Source of the DNA: CAJQLB01 sp041392065
Lineage (GTDB): Bacteria > Bacteroidota > Bacteroidia > Flavobacteriales > Flavobacteriaceae
Reading direction: 5' to 3'
Length of the DNA stretch: 64,000 bases
Assembly (NCBI GenBank): GCA_041392065.1
Contig: JAWKMU010000004.1
Span: 323,361 to 387,360 of the forward strand
The translations under genes and the position numbers were made by a program. The first letter of the stretch is position 1; each line of letters starts with the position of its first letter. A model generated the notes under the pieces. That model ran no database searches. It saw only the letters and a program-made list of their open reading frames with translations, and was not told where the DNA came from. Shown here in pieces: positions 8,453 through 18,189 of this stretch.

Positions 8453-9778
8453 TTACTCTGCGTTATCTAAAAAATCTTTGACTCTTTCCGTAAGCTTATC
8501 TAAAAACGTTTTACGCTCTTTCACTGGTTTTTCAATAACTTCGTCTTCAGTTACATCATCAGAAACAATAGCCTCTTCATAAGCTTTTTGAGCTACTGCT
8601 TCTTGTTTACGCTTTTCTTGACGTTTTAAGCCATCCATAACCAAACCAACAGCTGTGGCATACAATGGGCTTGTTACTTCATCATCACTATCTCCTGCAA
8701 GGTGCTCGTTTGGATAGCCAATTCTAGTATCCATTCCTGTGATGTACTCCACCAATTGTTTTAAATGATTCAATTGACTTCCTCCACCTGTAAGTACTAT
8801 TCCTGCAATTAGTTTCTTTTTTTGTTCCTCGTGACCATAGTTTTTAATCTCAACATAAACTTGTTCGATGATTTCAACAACACGAGCATGAATGATTTTT
8901 GATAAATTTTTGAGGGTTATTTCTTTGGGTTCTCTACCGCGAAGTCCAGGAATAGATACGATTTCGTTATCTTTATTTTCTCCTGGCCAAGCAGACCCAA
9001 ATTTTATTTTTAAAAGTTCGGCTTGTTTTTCAATGATTGAACAGCCTTCTTTAATATCCTCTGTAATCACATTTCCTCCAAAAGGAATAACAGCAGTATG
9101 ACGAATGATGCCATCTCTAAAAATGGCCAAGTCAGTTGTTCCACCTCCTATATCAATTAAAGCAACTCCTGCATCTTTTTCATCTTGACTAAGCACTGCA
9201 TTAGCTGAAGCTAAAGGTTCCAACGTAATACCTTCAAGCTCCAATCCTGCGCTTTTTACGCAACGTCCTATGTTTCTAATCGATGAAACTTGGCCTACTA
9301 CGACATGGAAATTAGCTTCTAAACGTCCTCCATACATTCCAATTGGTTCCTTAATTTCGGCTTGACCATCAACTTTATACTCTTGAGGAAGTACGTGAAT
9401 AATTTCTTCACCTGGAAGCATTACCAATTTATGTACTTGGTTGATTAATCGATCAATATCATCTTCATCAATAACCAATTCAGAATTTGCTCTAGTAATA
9501 TAATCGCTATGTTGTAAACTTCTAATGTGCTGTCCAGCTATTCCAACAGTTACTTCTTCAATTTTTACACCTGAAGCAGCTTCAGCTTCGTGAACCGCTT
9601 GCTGAATAGATTGAATGGTTTGGGTAATATTATTAACTACACCACGATGCACACCAAGGCTTTTGGCCTTACCAATACCAAGAATTTCTAATTTACCATA
9701 GTTATTCTTTCGTCCAACCATTGCCACAATTTTTGTGGTTCCGATATCTAATCCAACTGAAATTTTATTGCCTTCCAT
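8453..9778 (-). CDS. ftsA: Cell division protein FtsA
   Basis: An actin-like ATPase of 441 residues that tethers FtsZ to the membrane. GLDIGTTKI at 9-17 is the phosphate-1 motif, and DIGGGTTDLAIF is the second phosphate loop. The SHS2-type insertion lies around 85-165. The C-terminus, KTFLDKLTERVKDFL, forms a likely amphipathic membrane-targeting helix. It starts with ATG three bases after ftsQ and precedes ftsZ by 46 bases, the widest gap in the operon core. Confidence 0.97.
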   Translation of the reverse strand: MEGNKISVGLDIGTTKIVAMVGRKNNYGKLEILGIGKAKSLGVHRGVVNNITQTIQSIQQAVHEAEAASGVKIEEVTVGIAGQHIRSLQHSDYITRANSELVIDEDDIDRLINQVHKLVMLPGEEIIHVLPQEYKVDGQAEIKEPIGMYGGRLEANFHVVVGQVSSIRNIGRCVKSAGLELEGITLEPLASANAVLSQDEKDAGVALIDIGGGTTDLAIFRDGIIRHTAVIPFGGNVITEDIKEGCSIIEKQAELLKIKFGSAWPGENKDNEIVSIPGLRGREPKEITLKNLSKIIHARVVEIIEQVYVEIKNYGHEEQKKKLIAGIVLTGGGSQLNHLKQLVEYITGMDTRIGYPNEHLAGDSDDEVTSPLYATAVGLVMDGLKRQEKRKQEAVAQKAYEEAIVSDDVTEDEVIEKPVKERKTFLDKLTERVKDFLDNAE

Positions 9779-9781
9779 GGT

Positions 9782-10501
9782 TTACTTTTTTGTGCATACA
9801 ACTTGATTGTTAAACTGCAAATTCACTTTTTTATAACTACTTAGCGTTTTGTCTTTTTTTGCTTTTTGATAAAATGCCTTTAGGTTATTTATCTTTTTAT
9901 CTAAATCACTTAAATCTCCTAATTCTATTTCAAAATCATAAACTCTTGTTTTTAGGCTCAAAGTGTGATTTTGGTTTTGATGAATTTCTACGATATGTGT
10001 CTTCAAAAACTCATCATTATAAATTTTGTCAGCAATTGTGTAAACATTTGCCAAATTATTCTTCTCTACAGACCCAGTTACAATTGGAACATGTGCTGTA
10101 TAATTTGTTGACAAAGGCATATATTTACCCTCATCATCAATATAATATGATGTATTTGAGCTTACCCTTGCAATGGGTTTGCGTTGTATAACATCGGCTC
10201 GAACCTTACCATTAACAGCAAGATATACTTCTGCGGTTTTAATCATGGCGTTTGATTTGAGGGCGTTTTCTAGACCATTCAAATCTAAAATTTCTTTAGG
10301 CACATTCGTAACATTTTTGCCATTTTGTATTAACAATTTATTAACCGTTTCATGTGTTACAAATAGATTGTTATCGCCTAAAAATTTAACCTCAAGTTCA
10401 GATATTTTTCTAGACTGATTTCTGCTTGAGGAAAAAGCAAACAAAAATCCTACTATCACTAGCAGTAGAAACCCTTTTATGTAATTCCAATTAACTCGCA
10501 A
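9782..10501 (-). CDS. ftsQ: Cell division protein FtsQ/DivIB
   Basis: A 239-residue bitopic protein: a short cytoplasmic tail, one membrane helix (about 8-24), then a POTRA-like domain beginning ISELEVKFLGDNNLFVT, and a beta domain containing VNGKVRADVIQRKPIARV. It links early and late divisome proteins in the periplasm. The chosen start is a TTG at 10501, overlapping the end of murC by 11 bases; the first in-frame ATG lies far inside the domain. Sequence conservation is low, as usual for FtsQ, but order and topology make the call firm. Confidence 0.9.
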   Translation of the reverse strand: MRVNWNYIKGFLLLVIVGFLFAFSSSRNQSRKISELEVKFLGDNNLFVTHETVNKLLIQNGKNVTNVPKEILDLNGLENALKSNAMIKTAEVYLAVNGKVRADVIQRKPIARVSSNTSYYIDDEGKYMPLSTNYTAHVPIVTGSVEKNNLANVYTIADKIYNDEFLKTHIVEIHQNQNHTLSLKTRVYDFEIELGDLSDLDKKINNLKAFYQKAKKDKTLSSYKKVNLQFNNQVVCTKK

Positions 10502-11843
10502 TGCTTAAACTTTCTTTTATACGTTTTACTTCGGCACCAATATCACCAGCTCCAATAGTGACAATAACTTTTATATCACTTTTTTGAATCTCTTTTACAA
10601 TTTCAGATTTAGCAATAAGTTTTTTACTTGGATTGTTAATTTTATCTAGTAACCACTGAGAGTTTACACCTTGAATTGGCAATTCTCTTGCTGGATAAAT
10701 TTCTAATAACAAAATGCTATCAAACTTTTCTAAACTAGACGCAAATTCATCTGCAAAATCTTTGGTTCTACTAAATAAATGTGGCTGAAAAATGACCAAT
10801 ACTTTCTGATTTGTATACATTTCCCTAACAGCTTGATGTACTGCATTGATTTCTTCTGGATGATGCGCATAGTCATCAATAAAAACCAATTCATCAGTTT
10901 TAATTTGATAGGTAAATCTTCGTTTGACACCTTTGTAAGATGCTAATGCGCTGGCAAGTCTGATTGGAGAGCAACCAAATTCTACAGCCATTGCCAGCGC
11001 TATTAATGCATTCGACAAATTGTGTCTACCAGGTAGGTTAAATTTTAAATTTTGAATATTTTGATTAGGTGTTTGCACGTCAAACACATAAGTTCCATTT
11101 ACTATTTTTATGTTTTTGGCTATATAATCTGCATCTTCTTCAATAGCATAAGTGATACCATCTAAAGGCAGCCCTTTTTTAACAAACAACTTTCCATTAG
11201 GCTTTAATTTCTCACTAAATGCTTTAAAAGAGTCCTTGAGAATTTCTGCACTTCCATAAATATCAAGATGATCTGCATCCATTGAAGTAATACAAGCATA
11301 ATCTGGAGACAGAGTTAAAAACGAGCGATCAAATTCATCTGCTTCAACAACTGTCACTTTTTCACCGTTTTGAATTAAGTTAGAGTCGTAATTTTCTGAA
11401 ATTCCACCTAAAAACGCTGTCATTTCAACATTACATTCATTTAATAGATGTCCCAAAATACTTGTTGTGGTTGTCTTACCATGCGTTCCTGCCACAGCCA
11501 AGCAAATTGTGTTTTGAGTTATTAAACCAAGTATTTCAGACCTTTTTAACACTTTAAATCTATTGTTTAAAAAGTAGTTTAACTCGCTATGGTTTTTTGG
11601 TATTGCAGGTGTATAGATTACCAAAGTTTCATGAATACTAAAAAATTGCTTAGAAACATCATTTAAGTTATCATTAAAATGAATATCTGCTCCTAAAGCC
11701 TCTAAGGCATCAGTGATTTCTGTTTGAGTTTTATCATAACCAGCTACATTTTTATTAGCAGCCATAAAGTAACGAGCAAGTGCACTCATACCTATGCCAC
11801 CAATGCCAATAAAATAAACGTTATGTATTTGGTTTAAATTCAA
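10491..11843 (-). CDS. murC: UDP-N-acetylmuramate--L-alanine ligase
   Basis: Adds L-alanine to UDP-MurNAc with ATP in the cytoplasm. A 450-residue Mur ligase with the Rossmann start FIGIGGIGMSALA, the ATP loop GTHGKTTT at 119-126, the EADEFDRSF metal/substrate motif and DDYAHHPEEI in the C-terminal domain. The start is TTG at 11843, interlocked with the murG stop (TTGA). The next ATG falls after the Rossmann glycines, so the TTG is needed. Part of the continuous murG-murC-ftsQ block with overlaps. Confidence 0.96.
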   Translation of the reverse strand: MNLNQIHNVYFIGIGGIGMSALARYFMAANKNVAGYDKTQTEITDALEALGADIHFNDNLNDVSKQFFSIHETLVIYTPAIPKNHSELNYFLNNRFKVLKRSEILGLITQNTICLAVAGTHGKTTTTSILGHLLNECNVEMTAFLGGISENYDSNLIQNGEKVTVVEADEFDRSFLTLSPDYACITSMDADHLDIYGSAEILKDSFKAFSEKLKPNGKLFVKKGLPLDGITYAIEEDADYIAKNIKIVNGTYVFDVQTPNQNIQNLKFNLPGRHNLSNALIALAMAVEFGCSPIRLASALASYKGVKRRFTYQIKTDELVFIDDYAHHPEEINAVHQAVREMYTNQKVLVIFQPHLFSRTKDFADEFASSLEKFDSILLLEIYPARELPIQGVNSQWLLDKINNPSKKLIAKSEIVKEIQKSDIKVIVTIGAGDIGAEVKRIKESLSIAS

Positions 11844-12943
11844 GTTCCTAATAATTTTTCAACCTCATCTACAATGTCTTTTGTAGCATTGACTAAGGCC
11901 AATTTTTTAATATTCTTACTTAATATGTCTTGCTTTTCTTTTGAACTGTTTAAAAGGGAAAACTTATTTTCAAAATCAACATCTAAGTCATCTTCCTTTA
12001 TTAAAATAGCTCCATCTTTTTCAACTATAGCATTTGCATTTTTTGTTTGATGATCTTCTGCAACATTTGGGGAAGGAATAAAAATCACAGGTTTACCTAC
12101 AATGCATAATTCTGAAACAGAACCTGCTCCTGCCCTTGATATAATTATATCTGACGCTGCATAAGCCATATCCATCCTATTTAAAAAAGCATGAACTTGA
12201 ATGTCTTTAACATCATTATATATTTTATAATCTTGATAATATAGCTTACCACACTGCCAAATAATTTGAACGTTTTGTTCTTGGAAAAAATCAAGTTTTT
12301 TCACAATCAGCTCATTAATGCGCTTGGCACCCAAACTACCACCCAGAACAAGCAATGTAATTTTGTTGTGTTTTAGTTGAAAAAAATCTTTTGCTTCAAT
12401 TGATTTATCTTCTAAACTGAGTAAATCCTGTCTCACTGGATTTCCTGTTTTAATAATTTTCTCTTTAGGAAAAAATCGCTCAAGACCATCATAAGCCACA
12501 CAAATTTTATTTGCTTTTTTTCCTAAAAATCTATTAGTTATCCCTGGATATGAGTTTTGCTCCTGGATTAAACTAGGTATTCCTTTTGATGTCGCAACTT
12601 GCAATAATGGTCCACTAGCAAAACCTCCAGTACCTATGGCTACATCTGGTTTAAATTGTTTTAGGATTTTACGAGACCTCAGCAAACTAACAATTAACTT
12701 AAAAGGAAACGACAAGTTTTTTAGGGTTAGCTTTCTTTGTATTCCAGAAATCCATAAGCCCTCAATTTTGTAACCTGCTTGTGGCACCTTTTCCATTTCC
12801 ATTTTATTTTTTGCACCTACAAACAAAAACTCAGAATTTGGAAAACGTCTTTTTAATTCATTGGCAATGGAAATCGCTGGATAAATATGACCTCCTGTTC
12901 CTCCTCCAGATAAAATAATTCTATGTTGTTTTGTTTCTTTCAA
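11840..12943 (-). CDS. murG: Undecaprenyldiphospho-muramoylpentapeptide beta-N-acetylglucosaminyltransferase
   Basis: A GT28 enzyme that makes lipid II from lipid I at the inner membrane face. The glycine-rich GGGTGGH loop is at 13-19, the second glycine motif LGGSLGAKRINE lies mid-protein, and the UDP-GlcNAc motif SRAGAGSVSELC follows with PNVAEDHQTKNA. At 367 residues it has the normal length. The start is TTG at 12943, three bases after the ftsW stop. An ATG start would remove the first glycine loop. Confidence 0.96.
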   Translation of the reverse strand: MKETKQHRIILSGGGTGGHIYPAISIANELKRRFPNSEFLFVGAKNKMEMEKVPQAGYKIEGLWISGIQRKLTLKNLSFPFKLIVSLLRSRKILKQFKPDVAIGTGGFASGPLLQVATSKGIPSLIQEQNSYPGITNRFLGKKANKICVAYDGLERFFPKEKIIKTGNPVRQDLLSLEDKSIEAKDFFQLKHNKITLLVLGGSLGAKRINELIVKKLDFFQEQNVQIIWQCGKLYYQDYKIYNDVKDIQVHAFLNRMDMAYAASDIIISRAGAGSVSELCIVGKPVIFIPSPNVAEDHQTKNANAIVEKDGAILIKEDDLDVDFENKFSLLNSSKEKQDILSKNIKKLALVNATKDIVDEVEKLLGT

Positions 12944-12946
12944 TTA

Positions 12947-14143
12947 TCAAATCGTTTCACTTAATATTTCAAGTGGATTATCTTCATAATCTTCTTGCAT
13001 TTTTATTTCTTCACGTTTAGCGCTTACACTAAGAATGATTCCAATAGCCAGACAAGTCATCCATATCGATGTTCCTCCACTACTTATAAGTGGTAATGTT
13101 TGTCCTGTAACTGGGAATAATTCGACTGCAACAGCCATATTTATCAAAGCTTGAAATACAATTGGCAAGCCTACACCAACCACCAAAAGTTTACCAAAAA
13201 CCGTATCAGCTTTTTGAGACACTATCACAATTCTAAACAGTAACCATAAATACAGTACTAATAAAAAAAGTCCTCCAGCTAAACCATATTCTTCAATTAT
13301 GATGGCAAAAATGAAATCTGATGATGATTGAGGCAAGAAGTTTTTCTGAATACTCTTTCCTGGACCAACACCTTGAATGCCACCAGAAGCTATTGCTATT
13401 TTTGCTTTCTCTATTTGATAATCTGCTTCTGTATCTTCACCATTTGAGAAATTTTCTATTCGGCTCATCCATGTATCAACACGATTTGGCATTGCTTCTG
13501 GAAATGCTTTTGCAGTAAGAATAAACAATGCCAATACAACCAATCCTGAACCAACAATAATAGCTAAATAACGCAAAGGGTATCCTCCTAAAAATGTAAG
13601 CACAATAACCATTGTAAAAATGATGGCAGTTGTTGAAAAATTTGCAGGAAGAATCAGAACCAAAACAAAGAAAACTGGCATCCATAAAGGCAAGATGGTT
13701 TCTTTAAAAGTTACATTTTTATCTTGAATTTTAGACAAATAACGAGCTACATAAACCATTAAAACTACAGAAGCCAATGTTGATGGTTGAAACGTAAAAC
13801 CAACCAATGGCACTCTAATCCAACGCTTAGCGTTTGTAGCGCTTTCAGCAACATCTGGTTGCAACATAGTAACAGCCAATAAGACTAATACAACAGGAAT
13901 CATAATCATTGAAAGCCCTCTAAAGTATCTGTATGGTATTTTATGAACTCCATAAATAATAGCAAAACCTAAGAACAAATGAAGAAAATGTTTCACAAAA
14001 TAATTGAAAGTATCTCCATCTCCACTTACATAAGCTAAGTTACTTGCAGCACTATAAACAGGCAAAAACGAGAATATGGCCAATAGTGCAGCTATGGCCC
14101 AAATTAATCGATCTCCTTTTATGTTACTGAATAGTGTTTGCAC
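12947..14143 (-). CDS. ftsW: Lipid II polymerase / division protein FtsW (SEDS family)
   Basis: A 398-residue polytopic SEDS glycosyltransferase with about ten membrane segments. Motifs of the family are visible: NAKRWIRVPLVGFTFQPS (the WI and FQPSE-type loop), GGIQGVGPGKS, and FPVTGQTLPLISSGGTS near the C-terminus. It polymerises septal glycan with the PBP encoded upstream in the operon. The start is a GTG at 14143, 7 bases after murD, giving a short cytoplasmic tail before the first helix. Confidence 0.95.
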   Translation of the reverse strand: MQTLFSNIKGDRLIWAIAALLAIFSFLPVYSAASNLAYVSGDGDTFNYFVKHFLHLFLGFAIIYGVHKIPYRYFRGLSMIMIPVVLVLLAVTMLQPDVAESATNAKRWIRVPLVGFTFQPSTLASVVLMVYVARYLSKIQDKNVTFKETILPLWMPVFFVLVLILPANFSTTAIIFTMVIVLTFLGGYPLRYLAIIVGSGLVVLALFILTAKAFPEAMPNRVDTWMSRIENFSNGEDTEADYQIEKAKIAIASGGIQGVGPGKSIQKNFLPQSSSDFIFAIIIEEYGLAGGLFLLVLYLWLLFRIVIVSQKADTVFGKLLVVGVGLPIVFQALINMAVAVELFPVTGQTLPLISSGGTSIWMTCLAIGIILSVSAKREEIKMQEDYEDNPLEILSETI

Positions 14144-14150
14144 TTCTCTT

Positions 14151-15485
14151 TTATAAGTTTCTTACTGCCTCTTTAAATTGTCTGCCTCTGTCTTCGTAGT
14201 TTTCAAACAAATCAAAACTTGCACATGCTGGCGACAAAAGCACATTATCTCCAGCTTCAGCAATTTTATATGCAATTTTTACTGCCTCGCTCATAAACTG
14301 AGTTTCAACAATAATGTCTACCATATTTCCAAAGTTTTCAAATAACTTTTTGTTATCTACTCCAAGACAAATAATGGCTTTTACATTTTTGTTTACAAAA
14401 GGAAATAAAGATTCGTAATCATTCCCTTTATCTTGTCCTCCAACAATCCAAACCGTTGGTGCCTCCATGCTTTCTAAAGCATAATACGTGGCATTAACGT
14501 TGGTTGCTTTTGAATCGTTTATATACTGTACTTTGTTTATACGAAGCACTTGTTCTAAACGATGCTCTGCACCTTGAAAATTTTCAAGACTTTCACGAAT
14601 TGTGTTTTTCCTAATACGCAGTAGTTGCGCGACAGTTGAAGCTGCCATCGCATTTTTAATATTGTGTTTTCCCTCTAGTGCTAAATTTGCTGTTGGCATA
14701 ATTATTTGGCTATTATCAATGTTTATTATTATGTTTTTTTCTTCTAAAAAAGTTCCTTGATCCAATTTCTGTGTTAATGAAAAAGGCAATAATGTTGATT
14801 GAATTGAATGTTGTTTTAAATAAGCTTCTATAACTTCATCATCAGCATCATAAATCAGATAATCATCTTTGGTTTGATTCATCGTAATTCTGAATTTTGA
14901 TGCTATATAATTTTCAAACTTATAGTCATATCTATCTAAATGGTCTGGTGTGATATTGGTAATAACAGCTATTTCTGGTTTGAAGTTTACAATGCCATCC
15001 AACTGAAAACTGCTCAACTCCAAAACGTAATATTCAACATTGGTTTCAGCTACCTGTTTTGCAAAACTGTCACCAATATTTCCTGCCATTCCAACATTTA
15101 AACCAGCCTGCTTTAAAATATGATTTGTTAACATGGTTGTTGTTGTTTTACCATTGCTTCCTGTAATTCCAATGATATTTGCATTGGTATATTGTGAAGC
15201 AAATTCAATTTCAGAAATCACAGGAATCCCTTTTGAATTGAGTTGTTTTACTACATCAACTTTATCAGGTATTCCAGGGCTTTTTACCACAACATCTGCA
15301 TTTAGTATTTTATTTAAAGAATGCTGTTTTTCTTCCCATTCAATCTCATTATGTATAAGAACGTCTTTATATTTTTTCTTTATTTCACCTTTATCAGAAA
15401 CAAACACTTCATAGTTTTTTAATTTTCCTAAAAGCGCTGTTCCTACTCCACTCTCTCCTCCACCAAGAATGACCAATCTCTTCAT
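14151..15485 (-). CDS. murD: UDP-N-acetylmuramoyl-L-alanine--D-glutamate ligase
   Basis: A 444-residue Mur ligase that adds D-glutamate. LGGGESGVGTA begins the N-terminal domain, the ATP loop GSNGKTTT lies at 109-116, the central domain has TNITPDHLDRYD, and the C-terminal domain has NDSKATNVNA and LLSPACASFDLFENYEDRG, which is diagnostic of MurD. The ATG start lies directly against the mraY stop. The order mraY-murD-ftsW-murG matches the canonical dcw cluster. Confidence 0.97.
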   Translation of the reverse strand: MKRLVILGGGESGVGTALLGKLKNYEVFVSDKGEIKKKYKDVLIHNEIEWEEKQHSLNKILNADVVVKSPGIPDKVDVVKQLNSKGIPVISEIEFASQYTNANIIGITGSNGKTTTTMLTNHILKQAGLNVGMAGNIGDSFAKQVAETNVEYYVLELSSFQLDGIVNFKPEIAVITNITPDHLDRYDYKFENYIASKFRITMNQTKDDYLIYDADDEVIEAYLKQHSIQSTLLPFSLTQKLDQGTFLEEKNIIINIDNSQIIMPTANLALEGKHNIKNAMAASTVAQLLRIRKNTIRESLENFQGAEHRLEQVLRINKVQYINDSKATNVNATYYALESMEAPTVWIVGGQDKGNDYESLFPFVNKNVKAIICLGVDNKKLFENFGNMVDIIVETQFMSEAVKIAYKIAEAGDNVLLSPACASFDLFENYEDRGRQFKEAVRNL

Positions 15486-16727
15486 CTATCTAATTTTCAA
15501 TGTGACGATTGAAATGATTGCCAACAGAATACCAATAATCCAAAATCGTGTTACAATTTTGCTTTCGTGATATCCTGATTTTTGAAAATGATGATGCAAT
15601 GGCGACATCTTAAAAATTCGTCGTCCTTCACCATACTTTTTTCGTGTATATTTAAAGTAGCTCACTTGCATGACTACAGATAAATTTTCAGCAAGGAAAA
15701 TGCCACACAATACAGGAATAAGCCACTCTTTCCTTACAGCAATTGCAATTACAGCAATGATTCCACCAATAGTTAAACTTCCTGTATCTCCCATAAACAC
15801 TTGGGCTGGATAAGTGTTATACCATAAAAATCCTATAAGTGCACCAACAAACGCCGCGATGTAAATTGTGATTTCCTCTACACGAGGTATATACATGATA
15901 TTGAGATAATCTGAAAAGATAATGTTACCTGAAACCCAAGCGAAAATTCCTAAAGTGAGCACTATAATTGCTGAAGTTCCTGCTGCAAGACCATCAATAC
16001 CATCTGTAAGGTTAGCTCCATTAGAAACCGCTGTTATTATAAAAATAGCTATCAGAATAAAGATAATCCATGAATATTTTTTTAAATCTGGACTAATCCA
16101 AGTAATCAAACTTGAGTAATCAAATTCATTTCCTTTAACAAAAGGAATAGTTGTTTTTGTAGATTTTATTTCATCCTCAAATAGCTTTGCTGGAGCAATA
16201 TTTGGGTTTTCTGCCAATAACTCTTGTTGCTGCTTAATAGGCAATTTTTCTTTTATAGTTACATCATCGTTAAAATATAAGGTGGCACCAACAATAATTC
16301 CCAATCCGACTTGACCTAATACTTTAAACCTCCCTTTTAAGCCTTCTTTATTTTGTTTGAATTTTTTAATGTAATCATCTATAAACCCAATAATTCCCAT
16401 CCAAATGGTAGTAATTAAAAGCAAAATGATGTAAATATTCTCAAGTTTAGCTAATAAGATTACTGGAATTAAAGTTGCTAGAATAATAATTATTCCACCC
16501 ATTGTTGGTGTTCCAGCTTTTTCAGCCTGACCTTCTAACCCAAGATCTCTAACTGTCTCTCCAACTTGCTTTTTTTGTAAGAATTTAATAATGCGTTTAC
16601 CATAAATAGTAGAAATAAGCAATGACAAAATAATAGCAACTGCAGCCCTAAAAGTGATGAACCCAAATAAGGAAGCTCCTGGAAATTGGAATTGTTTTTC
16701 TAAATATTCAAATAAATAATAGAGCAT
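15486..16727 (-). CDS. mraY: Phospho-N-acetylmuramoyl-pentapeptide-transferase
   Basis: Transfers phospho-MurNAc-pentapeptide to undecaprenyl phosphate, making lipid I. A 413-residue membrane protein with the MraY motifs: TPTMGGI, FIDDYIK, the NLTDGIDGLA aspartate pair, NTYPAQVFMGDTGS and MSPLHHHFQKSG. It is about 50 residues longer than the E. coli enzyme. The extra part is a charged, probably periplasmic loop around residues 150-200, a form I associate with Bacteroidota. Its start follows the murE stop by a single base. Confidence 0.96.
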   Translation of the reverse strand: MLYYLFEYLEKQFQFPGASLFGFITFRAAVAIILSLLISTIYGKRIIKFLQKKQVGETVRDLGLEGQAEKAGTPTMGGIIIILATLIPVILLAKLENIYIILLLITTIWMGIIGFIDDYIKKFKQNKEGLKGRFKVLGQVGLGIIVGATLYFNDDVTIKEKLPIKQQQELLAENPNIAPAKLFEDEIKSTKTTIPFVKGNEFDYSSLITWISPDLKKYSWIIFILIAIFIITAVSNGANLTDGIDGLAAGTSAIIVLTLGIFAWVSGNIIFSDYLNIMYIPRVEEITIYIAAFVGALIGFLWYNTYPAQVFMGDTGSLTIGGIIAVIAIAVRKEWLIPVLCGIFLAENLSVVMQVSYFKYTRKKYGEGRRIFKMSPLHHHFQKSGYHESKIVTRFWIIGILLAIISIVTLKIR

Positions 16728-16728
16728 A

Positions 16729-18189
16729 CTATTTTTGTAATTGTTTTAAAAATTCTTCTAATATTTTATAGTCATCAAAATCAATACGTTTACCATTAAT
16801 TTCCTGGTACGTTTCATGACCTTTTCCAGCTACTAAAATGATATCGTTAGGCTTCGCTAATTGACATGCTGTTTTTATAGCTTGTTTTCTATCTACTATT
16901 GATAATGTTTTTTTAAAATGTTGTGGCTCTACTCCAGCTTCCATATCTTCAATAATCTGTTCAGGTTTTTCTGAACGTGGATTATCACTTGTAAAAATTA
17001 CTTTAGTACTTAATGCTGAAGCGATATTTGCCATTTTTGGTCGCTTAGTTTTATCTCTATCTCCACCACAACCAACTACCGTAATTAAATTTTCGTTTTG
17101 TGTACGAATGGTGTTGATGGTTTCCAATACATTTTTAAGCGCATCTGGCGTATGTGCATAATCAACAATTGCTGTAATATCGTTAGCAATTAGGTATTGA
17201 AACCTTCCGCTTACACTTTCTAATTCACTCAAAAGCCTCAGTATTTCTACACTTTCTAAACCTAACAAATCGGCCGCTCCATAAATAGCTAATACGTTAT
17301 AGGCATTGAAATTTCCAATAAGCTTTGACCAAACTTCATTGTCATTAATTTTAAGAAGTAAGCCGTTTAGTTGATTTTCTAAAATTTGCGCTCTGTAATC
17401 GGCATACGTTTTTAGTGCATAAGTGTATTTTTTTGATGCTGTGTTTTGAAGCATAAACAAACCGTTCTTATCATCAACATTTACAAGAGAGAATGCTGTA
17501 CGAGGCAACTCGTCAAAAAATGCTTTTTTTACATCACGATACTCAGAAAATGTTTCATGATAGTCTAAATGATCATGTGATAAATTAGTGAAAATTCCTC
17601 CTGCAAAATGTAATCCTTCAGTTCGTTTCTGATGAATACCATGAGAACTCACTTCCATAAAACAAAACTCAACACCATGATCATTCATTTCACTTAAATA
17701 CTTATTTACAGTAAGAGAATCAGGTGTTGTATGGGTTGCTTTATACTCTATATCATCAACCAAAATTTTAACTGTTGAAAGCAACCCAACTTTATAACCA
17801 GCTTTTTTAAATAACGTATACAGTAAAGTCGCTATAGTAGTCTTACCATTGGTTCCAGTAACACCAACCAATTTTAAGTTTTCTGAAGGCGAACCATAAT
17901 AATTTGAAGCCATAATAGCTAAAGCACTATTGGAATTTTCAACTTGTATGTAAGTAATTCCATTTTCAAGTTTCTCAGGAAGCTGCTCTACTATTATTGC
18001 AGTTGCACCATTTTTGATAGCAACATCTACAAACTTATGACCATCTGCAACTTGTCCTTTTATAGCAACAAAAACATCATTGTTTTGAATTTTTCTAGAA
18101 TCAAACTGAATTGCATTAACAGCTACACTTGTGCTGCCTACTACAGCTTCAAGTGTTACTTTATACAATATGTTTTTTAGTTCTATCAT
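16729..18189 (-). CDS. murE: UDP-MurNAc-tripeptide synthetase, meso-diaminopimelate type
   Basis: A 486-residue Mur ligase. ATP loop GTNGKTT and the substrate loop HTTPDSLTV are present. The DNPR motif (TSDNPRSEKPEQI) in the C-terminal domain is the known marker of enzymes that add meso-diaminopimelate rather than lysine. The peptidoglycan is therefore predicted to be of the DAP type. Its ATG overlaps the stop of the penicillin-binding protein gene (ATGA-type overlap at 18186-18189), so translation is probably coupled. Confidence 0.97.
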   Translation of the reverse strand: MIELKNILYKVTLEAVVGSTSVAVNAIQFDSRKIQNNDVFVAIKGQVADGHKFVDVAIKNGATAIIVEQLPEKLENGITYIQVENSNSALAIMASNYYGSPSENLKLVGVTGTNGKTTIATLLYTLFKKAGYKVGLLSTVKILVDDIEYKATHTTPDSLTVNKYLSEMNDHGVEFCFMEVSSHGIHQKRTEGLHFAGGIFTNLSHDHLDYHETFSEYRDVKKAFFDELPRTAFSLVNVDDKNGLFMLQNTASKKYTYALKTYADYRAQILENQLNGLLLKINDNEVWSKLIGNFNAYNVLAIYGAADLLGLESVEILRLLSELESVSGRFQYLIANDITAIVDYAHTPDALKNVLETINTIRTQNENLITVVGCGGDRDKTKRPKMANIASALSTKVIFTSDNPRSEKPEQIIEDMEAGVEPQHFKKTLSIVDRKQAIKTACQLAKPNDIILVAGKGHETYQEINGKRIDFDDYKILEEFLKQLQK

